From NCBI RefSeq assembly GCF_022048975.1, contig NZ_JAKMHX010000030.1:682001-746000 (forward strand): DNA of 64,000 bases, read 5' to 3'. Every line of letters begins with the position of its first letter. The stretch's first letter is position 1. A program made the position numbers and the translations under genes. Shown here in pieces: positions 57,407 through 64,000 of the stretch. This stretch comes from Sporosarcina cyprini (GTDB taxonomy: Bacteria; Bacillota; Bacilli; Bacillales_A; Planococcaceae). The notes beneath the pieces were generated by a model that ran no database searches, was not told where the DNA came from, and saw only the letters and a list, made by a program, of their open reading frames with translations.

Positions 57407-59824
57407 TCACTCTGCAGCGACGATATTGACAAGCCGGCCTGGAATGGCAATTACTTTTTTCAGTTCTTTGCCGTCGATCCATTGCTTCACTTGCTCGTTT
57501 TCAAGGGCTGCTTTTTCCAAGTCTTCTTTGGAGATGTCTTTGGATACTTCCAATTTCGCTCTCACTTTACCGTTGATTTGGACAGCGATCTCGATTGTGT
57601 CGTCTTGCAGCTTGGATTCGTCATAGGACGGCCATGCTGTGTACGTAATTGATTCGGAATGGCCCAATTTTTCCCACAGCTCTTCTGCAAGGTGTGGTGT
57701 AATTGGCGAGATCATTGTAACGAATCCTTCCACGTATTCTTTAGGAATGGAGTCCGCTTTGTATGCTTCGTTAATGAATACCATCATTTGCGAGATAGCT
57801 GTATTGTTGTGCATCGCTTCGAAGTCTTCGGTTACTTTCTTCACCGTTTGATGGTATACCTTCTCTAGCGGTCCACCTGTCTCTTCTTTGATTTTCTCGC
57901 TAAGTGTTCCGTCTTCATTGACGAATAGGCGCCAAATTCTATCCAAGAAGCGGCGTGCTCCGTCAAGTCCGTTCGTCGACCATGCTTTCGATGCATCAAG
58001 TGGTCCCATGAACATTTCATAAAGACGCAATGAATCCGCGCCGTGCGAGTGGACGATATCATCCGGGTTGACGACGTTCCCTTTGGATTTAGACATTTTT
58101 TCATTGCCTTCTCCAAGGATCATGCCTTGGTTGAACAATTTCTGGAATGGCTCTTTCGTTTTGACGACGCCCACATCGTACAATACTTTGTGCCAGAAAC
58201 GCGCATATAGCAAGTGCAAGACAGCATGCTCTGCTCCGCCGACATAAATGTCAACTGGAAGCCAGCGCTCTGCCAATTCCGGATCAATGATCATGTCATC
58301 ATTGTCTGGATCGATATAACGAAGATAATACCAGCAGCTGCCTGCCCATTGTGGCATCGTATTCGTCTCGCGGCGTCCTTTCATACCAGTAGCCGGATCA
58401 ACGACATTTACCCATTCTTCAATGTTAGCAAGCGGTGATTCGCCTGTACCGCTCGGTTTAATGTTTGTTGTTTTTGGAAGAGTCAAAGGCAGTTCCGACT
58501 CATCGATTGTCGTCATGGAGCCATCTTCCCAATGAATGACTGGGATCGGCTCTCCCCAATAACGCTGTCTGGAGAACAACCAGTCGCGAAGGCGGTACGT
58601 AATTTTCTTTTCGCCTTTGCCATTTTCAACGAACCAGGCAATCGCCTTCTCGATCGCTTCCTCTTTGCCAAGCCCGTTCAGGAATTCGGAATTGATGTGC
58701 TCCCCGTCACCTGTAAACGGTTCATTCGAAACATCGCCACCAGCTACTACTTCGACAATCGGAAGATCAAATGTCTTAGCAAACTCGTAGTCTCGTTCAT
58801 CATGCGCAGGCACCGCCATAATGGCACCTGTACCATAAGAAGCCAAGACGTAATCCGCGATCCAGATCGGCATTTTCTCGCCGCTTGCCGGGTTGATTGC
58901 ATAAGCGCCCGTAAACACGCCTGTCTTTTCTTTTGCCAGATCCGTACGTTCCAAGTCGCTTTTCACTTTTACTTTGTCCAAGTACTCGTTAACCGCCTGA
59001 CGCTGCTCATCTGTCGTAATTTGCTCCACCAATTTATGCTCTGGAGCCAAAACTGCATATGTCGCGCCGAAAATAGTATCCGGACGGGTCGTGAATGCTT
59101 CGAATGACAAGTCTGTACCGTCAATTTCAAACGTCAATTGTGCGCCTTCTGAACGGCCGATCCAGTTTCTCTGCATATCCTTCAAGCTGTCTGGCCAATC
59201 AAGATCATCCAAATCTTCAAGCAAGCGATCCGCGTATTCTGTAATACGAAGCACCCATTGTCTCATTGGTCGGCGTTCAACCGGATGGCCGCCACGCTCT
59301 GATTTCCCGTCGATGACTTCTTCGTTCGCAAGTACTGTGCCAAGTGCCGGACACCAGTTGACTGGCACTTCATCGATATAGGCTAAGCCCTTATTAAACA
59401 ATTGAATGAAGATCCATTGCGTCCATTTATAATACTTCGGATCCGTCGTATTGATTTCACGGTCCCAGTCATATGAAAATCCTAGATCGTTCATTTGGCG
59501 TTTGAACGTCGCAATATTTTTCGCCGTAAATTCAGCTGGATCATTGCCAGTGTCAATCGCATATTGTTCAGCCGGCAATCCGAATGCATCCCAGCCCATC
59601 GGATGAAGAACGTTATATCCTTGTTTCCGTTTAAATTGGCTTAGGATGTCGGTTGCAATGTAGCCGAGCGGGTGACCGACGTGCAGCCCGGCACCGGATG
59701 GATACGGGAACATATCTAGCGCGTAAAACTTTGGTTTTGAAGGGTCATTAATTGTTTTGAACGTCTTTTGATCCTTCCAGAATTGTTGCCATTTCTTTTC
59801 AATCTGCAAATGGTTGTAACTCAT
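57407..59824 (-). CDS. leuS: Leucyl-tRNA synthetase
   Basis: 805 residues, full length for the bacterial type. Class I motifs are [17 protein letters not shown] (HIGH) and [12 protein letters not shown] (KMSKS). The CP1 editing domain (about 225-420, [13 protein letters not shown]) and the C-terminal anticodon domain are present. It charges and proofreads tRNA-Leu. The ATG follows AGGAAGGAATG. Controlled by the T-box leader upstream. Confidence 0.99.
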   Translation of the reverse strand: MSYNHLQIEKKWQQFWKDQKTFKTINDPSKPKFYALDMFPYPSGAGLHVGHPLGYIATDILSQFKRKQGYNVLHPMGWDAFGLPAEQYAIDTGNDPAEFTAKNIATFKRQMNDLGFSYDWDREINTTDPKYYKWTQWIFIQLFNKGLAYIDEVPVNWCPALGTVLANEEVIDGKSERGGHPVERRPMRQWVLRITEYADRLLEDLDDLDWPDSLKDMQRNWIGRSEGAQLTFEIDGTDLSFEAFTTRPDTIFGATYAVLAPEHKLVEQITTDEQRQAVNEYLDKVKVKSDLERTDLAKEKTGVFTGAYAINPASGEKMPIWIADYVLASYGTGAIMAVPAHDERDYEFAKTFDLPIVEVVAGGDVSNEPFTGDGEHINSEFLNGLGKEEAIEKAIAWFVENGKGEKKITYRLRDWLFSRQRYWGEPIPVIHWEDGSMTTIDESELPLTLPKTTNIKPSGTGESPLANIEEWVNVVDPATGMKGRRETNTMPQWAGSCWYYLRYIDPDNDDMIIDPELAERWLPVDIYVGGAEHAVLHLLYARFWHKVLYDVGVVKTKEPFQKLFNQGMILGEGNEKMSKSKGNVVNPDDIVHSHGADSLRLYEMFMGPLDASKAWSTNGLDGARRFLDRIWRLFVNEDGTLSEKIKEETGGPLEKVYHQTVKKVTEDFEAMHNNTAISQMMVFINEAYKADSIPKEYVEGFVTMISPITPHLAEELWEKLGHSESITYTAWPSYDESKLQDDTIEIAVQINGKVRAKLEVSKDISKEDLEKAALENEQVKQWIDGKELKKVIAIPGRLVNIVAAE

Positions 59825-59876
59825 GAAATCATTCCTTCCTGCTCTCTAAATCATGTCATTGCGAGTATAGGGAAAA

Positions 59877-60129
59877 TAAAAAAATACCCCCGTCCCTTAT
59901 GAAAAGGGACGAGAGTATTTCTCCCGCGGTGCCACCCAAATTAGCAGATTGCTCTGCTCAGCTTGATCCGTAACGAGGACAACGGCACCGGCTAGTTTTA
60001 AATTCACCGATACGGGCTCAAAGGCGAGTTCATCTTTGGGTCGTACAGGCTTGCACCAACCGCCTGCTCTCTAAAACGACCTTCCGGATTACTACTCCTT
60101 ATCATAGCCAACACTATTTAGAGTTAGTT
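59877..60129 (-). promoter_or_regulatory. T-box riboswitch leader of leuS
   Basis: Minus strand: T-box sequence GGGTGGCACCGCGG (59937-59924), then a terminator hairpin (TACTCTCGTCCCTT with AAGGGACGGGGGTA) and a T7 run at about 59884-59877. The proposed specifier is CUC (60028-60026) in GAACTCGCC, a leucine codon; this is inference from position. It accounts for the 363-base gap to scoB. Confidence 0.92.
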
Positions 60130-60135
60130 TATTGT

Positions 60136-60164
60136 AGTGTACCCTACTATGTTACAAAATACAA
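60136..60164 (-). promoter_or_regulatory. Sigma-A promoter of the leuS leader
   Basis: Minus strand TTGTAT (60164-60159), 17-base spacer, TACACT (60141-60136). It sits only about 25 bases past the scoB stop, with no terminator between. Confidence 0.65.
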
Positions 60165-60187
60165 CAACTGAATTCAGACTGTGGGTT

Positions 60188-60838
60188 TTACCGCAATCCA
60201 TCCACCACACGCAAATCCGCTTCCGTCGAGTCGATCACTTCATCGACTGTGAATCCTTCAAATACCTCTTGTAACACAAGCCCTTCTGGTGTCACTTCAA
60301 TTAGGGCACGTTCCGTAATGATTTTATGAACTACGCCTTTTCCCGTAAGAGGCAGTGTACATTCCTTTTTTATTTTCGCAGATCCGTCCTTCGCCACATG
60401 ATCCATAATGACGATGATCTTCTTGGCGCCATGGACAAGATCCATCGCTCCGCCCATCCCTTTGATCATCTTGCCCGGTATCATCCAATTGGCGAGGTCG
60501 CCTGTTTCTGAAACTTCCATGCCGCCGAGTATCGCCACATCGACATGCCCTCCGCGGATCATCGCAAACGATTCGGCGCTATTGAAAAACGCAGAACCAG
60601 GTATGGTCGTTACTGTTTCTTTCCCTGCATTGATCAGATCCGGATCCACTTCATCTTCAGTCGGATAAGGCCCGATGCCCAGCAGTCCATTTTCCGACTG
60701 CAGCACAACGGTTTTATCCGGCGAAATATAATTTGCTACAAGCGTCGGCATGCCAATGCCTAAATTGACGTAATCCCCATCGTTAATTTCTTTCTCAGCC
60801 CGTCTTGCGATACGCTCCCTGAAATTGACTTTTGTCAT
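60188..60838 (-). CDS. scoB: 3-oxoacid CoA-transferase subunit B
   Basis: 216 residues, family I CoA-transferase beta subunit. The catalytic glutamate is in [33 protein letters not shown] and [14 protein letters not shown] are typical. With subunit A it moves CoA from succinyl-CoA (or acetyl-CoA) to acetoacetate or another 3-oxo acid. It follows scoA by 19 bases. Confidence 0.93.
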   Translation of the reverse strand: MTKVNFRERIARRAEKEINDGDYVNLGIGMPTLVANYISPDKTVVLQSENGLLGIGPYPTEDEVDPDLINAGKETVTTIPGSAFFNSAESFAMIRGGHVDVAILGGMEVSETGDLANWMIPGKMIKGMGGAMDLVHGAKKIIVIMDHVAKDGSAKIKKECTLPLTGKGVVHKIITERALIEVTPEGLVLQEVFEGFTVDEVIDSTEADLRVVDGLR

Positions 60839-60857
60839 AATCGCCAGTCCCCCTTTT

Positions 60858-61544
60858 TCATCGAGTCGTCAAACGCTCAATCCGTTTTTCCTGCTTCGCC
60901 TGGAGCAGCCCCTGCACATAAATGCTCGGTGTATGAATTGCTGCTGGATCCAATTCCCCTGCTTCCACGATCTCTTCCACCTCAGCAATCGTGAATTTGC
61001 CGGCAGCCGCCATCATCGGATTGAAATTCTGGGCTGTCTTGTTATAAATTAAATTTCCGAACTTGTCGGCTGTTGCAGCTCTTACCAAGGAAAAGTCTGC
61101 CACGAGCGCCTCTTCCAGCACATATTCCTTACCGTTGAAAAGGCGGACTTCCTTTCCTTCTGCAACAACAGTGCCAACGCCCGCCGGAGTGTAAAATGCC
61201 GGAATTCCGGCACCGCCAGCCCGTATCTTTTCTGCCAATGTCCCTTGCGGCGTCAATTCCACTTCAATTTCACCGGAGAGGACCTGGCGTTCAAATTCTT
61301 TATTTTCTCCCACGTACGATCCGATCATTTTTCGAATCTGTCTTTCCTTCAGGAGCAACCCGAGTCCCCAGTCGTCCACTCCGCAGTTATTCGAAATGAT
61401 GGTCAGATCTTTTACTCCCTTTTCTACAAGAGCTAAAATGAGCTGCTCCGGAATTCCGACAAGACCGAACCCGCCAACCATCAATGTGGAGCCGTCCTCA
61501 ATACGCGAAACCGCTTCCATAGCAGACGTGTAAATTGGTTTCAT
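60858..61544 (-). CDS. scoA: 3-oxoacid CoA-transferase subunit A
   Basis: 228 residues. The [15 protein letters not shown] glycine-rich CoA site and FYTPAGVGT, then [11 protein letters not shown], match the alpha subunit. AAAGGGGGATGTTGC precedes the ATG. Substrate could be succinyl-CoA:acetoacetate or acetate:acetoacetate (AtoDA). An imperfect cre-like sequence (TGAAAACG half-site) lies at 61563-61570 in the leader. Confidence 0.92.
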   Translation of the reverse strand: MKPIYTSAMEAVSRIEDGSTLMVGGFGLVGIPEQLILALVEKGVKDLTIISNNCGVDDWGLGLLLKERQIRKMIGSYVGENKEFERQVLSGEIEVELTPQGTLAEKIRAGGAGIPAFYTPAGVGTVVAEGKEVRLFNGKEYVLEEALVADFSLVRAATADKFGNLIYNKTAQNFNPMMAAAGKFTIAEVEEIVEAGELDPAAIHTPSIYVQGLLQAKQEKRIERLTTR

Positions 61545-61648
61545 GCAACATCCCCCTTTGTTTGAAAACGATAATTTACAATACCTATCATATTCTATTA
61601 AAACAAACTATTTTATCTGTTGCAATTTATGTGGAAATGAAAGCATAA

Positions 61649-61684
61649 AGAAAAACCGGCAACCTTTACGGTTGTTCCGGTTTT
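61649..61684 (-). terminator. Rho-independent terminator overlapping the MFS gene end
   Basis: AAACCGGAACAACC pairs with GGTTGCCGGTTT and is followed by TTC on the minus strand. The upstream arm contains the last codons and stop of the transporter gene. Confidence 0.8.
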
Positions 61685-62850
61685 ATCAATTGCCCTTTAA
61701 GGGGTTTATCGTAAAGAAGAGTCGTCACAATGGATATGCTCATAAACGCAGTTAAAATGAGCAACATCGCTTTCATTCCATACAGTCCAACGAGGACACC
61801 GCCGGCAAAAGGACCGATCATCCGTCCAATTGTAGCTGTTGAGTTAACAATCCCTTGATAGAAGCCATCTTTCCCTTTCGGCGCCAACTGGCTCGCCAAT
61901 GTTGGGATAGCCGGCCAGACAATCATTTCCCCAAAAGTGAGGATGACCATGGACGCAATGAACATTTGGAAGGAGCCTGCAAAGCTGACCATGATGAACG
62001 AACCGATGAATATCAGCGTTCCGATGATCATCTGTGCCTTCAGCTGATGCTCCAGCCGCTTGATCAAAGGCCGGATAATCGGTTGACCTAATACAATCAA
62101 AAGACCATTGACCGTCCAAATTAAACTATATTCCCTAAGCGTGACACCGAGGGACAGTGCATGGGTTGAAATCGTAGTCGACCATTGGGAATAAACAAGC
62201 CATGTCAGCAAATACCCAGTCGTCAAGATGAGCAGCGCGTAAAACGGCGCTTTCTTCTTGATCGGCGAAGTTTCCCTAAATACATCGGTGTGGCGGTCCG
62301 GTGCGATTCTGATGTTCTTATATCCGAAATAGGCAATAAACAGGAATAGAATGTAAAAAATCAAATTTGCGCCGAAAATATAGTCGATATGGAAAGATGC
62401 AACGAGACCTGCTAACGCTGGACCGATTGCAACGCCAACGTTTTGCGCAAGGTAAATGGAATTAAACGCCTTCCTCCCGCCTTCCGGCCAAATTGTGCCG
62501 ACCATTGCATACATACTCGGGAAGATGATTCCGCCGCTAAAACCGAGTACGGTCAATAGAATGACATACGGATACCAGTCATGCCGAAATACTAGCCCGA
62601 CAAGCGCAAGGACAGAAATCAGAATTCCGCCCATGATCGACTTATATCCGCCGATCCGGTCGAATAAATAGCCGCCAAGCAAGTTGCCGATCACTCCGGC
62701 TCCCGAATTGGCCATGAGCACCAAACCTGCAACAGCCAGCGACTTTCCTAAGTATTCATGCATATATATCGTATTCAACGGCCACAAAAAGGAGTTGCCG
62801 ATTACGTTGACAAACATGCCGATGACGAGCAGCCAAACTTTTTTAGGCAT
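61666..62850 (-). CDS. yttB: MFS transporter (YttB-like)
   Basis: 394 residues with 12 predicted helices. Start MPKKVWLLVIGMFVNVIG after GGAGG at 7 bases. The MFS A-type motif is GGYLFDRIGGYKSIMGG between helices 2 and 3. It is a probable drug or metabolite exporter. The position near leuS matches B. subtilis yttB. The long frame upstream (28 codons) lacks a signal. Confidence 0.85.
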   Translation of the reverse strand: MPKKVWLLVIGMFVNVIGNSFLWPLNTIYMHEYLGKSLAVAGLVLMANSGAGVIGNLLGGYLFDRIGGYKSIMGGILISVLALVGLVFRHDWYPYVILLTVLGFSGGIIFPSMYAMVGTIWPEGGRKAFNSIYLAQNVGVAIGPALAGLVASFHIDYIFGANLIFYILFLFIAYFGYKNIRIAPDRHTDVFRETSPIKKKAPFYALLILTTGYLLTWLVYSQWSTTISTHALSLGVTLREYSLIWTVNGLLIVLGQPIIRPLIKRLEHQLKAQMIIGTLIFIGSFIMVSFAGSFQMFIASMVILTFGEMIVWPAIPTLASQLAPKGKDGFYQGIVNSTATIGRMIGPFAGGVLVGLYGMKAMLLILTAFMSISIVTTLLYDKPLKGQLIKPEQP

Positions 62851-63054
62851 CTTTCTGCCTCCGTTCTTCCAAAAATATAATTTGAGTTTATGCTTTTTTT
62901 CAAAGTCAAACAAGCACATCAGTATATGTTCCATAATTCAGATCATATGAGCTGGGATCCTAACGGGTTCATTCCTTATACTTCCGGTTTACCCGATTCA
63001 CCAAATTCAAGTCCCCATTTATGGTACAATTTATCCGTAAGGAGATGAACTGAC

Positions 63055-64000
63055 GTGGATTTGCACACATTGCCGTTCCCTTCAGAAGGGAAACGTTATC
63101 ATACATGGTCCAAACATTTAAAGGACAAATTCGGATTCAAAGTATTTAAGATTTCATTGGACGCAGGCTTTGATTGCCCTAACCGGGATGGTACGGTCGC
63201 TTTTGGTGGCTGTACATTTTGCAGTGTGGCCGGATCGGGCGATTTTGCAGGCGACCGGGCAGAACCGATCGATGTCCAGTTTGCAAAGATCCGGGACAAA
63301 ATGCATCAGAAATGGAAGAACGGGAAGTACATGGCGTATTTCCAGGCGTATACGAATACGCATGCCCCTCTTCCTGTCCTGAAGGAAAAATTCGAAGCCG
63401 CTCTCGCGCAAGACGATGTGGTTGCACTTTCTATCGCAACCCGCCCTGATTGTTTGCCTGACGACGTAGTTGATTATTTGGCGGAGTTGAATAAAAGAAC
63501 GTATTTATGGGTGGAATTAGGTCTTCAAACAGTCCATGAGAAAACGGCCAGGCTCGTAAACCGGGCACATGATTACGCGACGTACGTGGAAGGTGTAGAA
63601 AAACTGAGAAAGCACGGCATTCAAGTATGCTCTCATATTATTAACGGACTCCCAATGGAAGACTACGTTATGATGATGGAAACAGCAAGAGAGGTTGCTA
63701 AGCTTGACGTGCAAGGAATTAAAATTCACTTGCTTCATTTGCTAAAAGGGACGCCAATGGTCAAACAATATGAAAAAGGCTTGCTGACCTTCCTTGAAAA
63801 AGACGACTACATCCGGCTCGTTGTCGACCAGCTTGAAATCCTCCCGCCCGAAATGATCATCCACCGGATTACGGGCGACGGACCGATCGATTTGATGATC
63901 GGCCCTATGTGGAGCGCAACGAAATGGGACGTTCTCAATGGGATAGATAAAGAGCTTGAGCGGCGGAACAGCTGGCAAGGAAAATTTTATTCAAAGGTGG
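63055..64000 (+). CDS. ytqA: Radical SAM protein YtqA (TIGR01212 type), 3' end outside window
   Basis: 315 codons are visible from a GTG behind AAGGAG, with TACAAT at 63025-63030. The Fe-S cysteines are in DCPNRDGTVAFGGCTFCSV. Then VALSIATRPDCLPDD, LWVELGLQTVHEKTARLVNR and IHLLHLLKGTPM are family blocks (Elp3-like radical SAM without the acetyltransferase domain). It forms a [4Fe-4S]-SAM radical enzyme; the substrate is not established. In B. subtilis the methyltransferase gene ytqB follows, which would lie outside this window. Confidence 0.93.
   Translation, partial: MDLHTLPFPSEGKRYHTWSKHLKDKFGFKVFKISLDAGFDCPNRDGTVAFGGCTFCSVAGSGDFAGDRAEPIDVQFAKIRDKMHQKWKNGKYMAYFQAYTNTHAPLPVLKEKFEAALAQDDVVALSIATRPDCLPDDVVDYLAELNKRTYLWVELGLQTVHEKTARLVNRAHDYATYVEGVEKLRKHGIQVCSHIINGLPMEDYVMMMETAREVAKLDVQGIKIHLLHLLKGTPMVKQYEKGLLTFLEKDDYIRLVVDQLEILPPEMIIHRITGDGPIDLMIGPMWSATKWDVLNGIDKELERRNSWQGKFYSKV

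Noticed and set aside
58532..59107. A 191-residue plus-strand ORF
   Set aside because: Antisense to leuS inside its editing domain; no motif or binding site.
61563..61580. cre box upstream of scoA
   Set aside because: Only one half-site (TGAAAACG) fits; the other half is shifted and mismatched, so it is not annotated separately.

Overview
The window is chromosomal DNA of a low-to-mid GC, endospore-forming Firmicute, most likely in the Planococcaceae (Sporosarcina/Lysinibacillus-like). The evidence is an alpha/beta-type small acid-soluble spore protein with a sigma-G-type promoter, ccpA, ezrA, sftA, two T-box leaders, and a gene order that follows the Bacillus subtilis ytcI-sspA-thiI-nifZ-ezrA-ytsP-ytrP-rpsD-tyrS-acsA-acuABC-ccpA-aroA-ytxHG-murC-sftA-ytpRQ-ytoP-ytnP-trmB-pepV-ytzE-ytgP-ytfP-leuS-yttB-ytqA block with local insertions. 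No rRNA, tRNA, insertion sequence or CRISPR array was seen.

Layout. 1-7.7 kb: a RarD-type permease (cut by the window edge), an acyl-CoA ligase, the SASP gene, the sulfur-transfer pair thiI/cysteine desulfurase, the division regulator ezrA and free-methionine-sulfoxide reductase. 7.8-12.6 kb: a methionine gamma-lyase-like gene with a perfect CcpA (cre) box, a secreted barrel protein paired with a small lipoprotein whose signal peptide is broken by a homopolymer, and a GAF-GGDEF diguanylate cyclase. 12.7-13.6 kb: rpsD with its leader. 13.7-20.9 kb is an accessory block lying between rpsD and tyrS (neighbours in B. subtilis). It holds two poorly known ORFs (one MEDS sensor), a decayed phage terminase small subunit, a frameshifted lipoprotein, a VOC protein, and the divergent NHEJ pair ligD/ku. 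20.9-32.3 kb: tyrS with a T-box, a class A PBP, and the acetate module acsA, acuA-acuB-acuC and ccpA, followed by aroA (DAHP synthase/chorismate mutase).

32.4-43.6 kb: an FtsA-like protein with a long repeated C-terminal extension, ytxH/ytxG under a sigma-B-type promoter, murC, the DNA translocase sftA, a candidate structured RNA downstream of ytpR, ytpR/ytpQ, a lipoprotein and a DUF84 NTPase. 43.7-55.3 kb: an M42 aminopeptidase, the DUF485/acetate symporter pair, ytzB, the lactonase ytnP, trmB, a NERD-like protein, dat/pepV, ytzE, an RsuA-type pseudouridine synthase and the lipid II flippase murJ (ytgP). 55.4-64 kb: the flavoprotein ytfP, a 22-unit 20-bp tandem repeat array, leuS with a T-box, the scoA/scoB CoA-transferase pair, an MFS transporter and a radical SAM protein (ytqA) cut by the window end.

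Functional themes are acetate/acyl-CoA use and its control (acsA, acuABC, ccpA, actP, scoAB), envelope growth and division (ezrA, PBP, murC, sftA, murJ, FtsA-like), sulfur metabolism and repair (thiI, iscS, megL, msrC), and spore DNA protection and repair (SASP, ku/ligD). The least explained elements are the 20-bp repeat array, the ytpR-sftA structured RNA, the FtsA-like protein with repeated C-terminal domains, and the lipoprotein/barrel pair.
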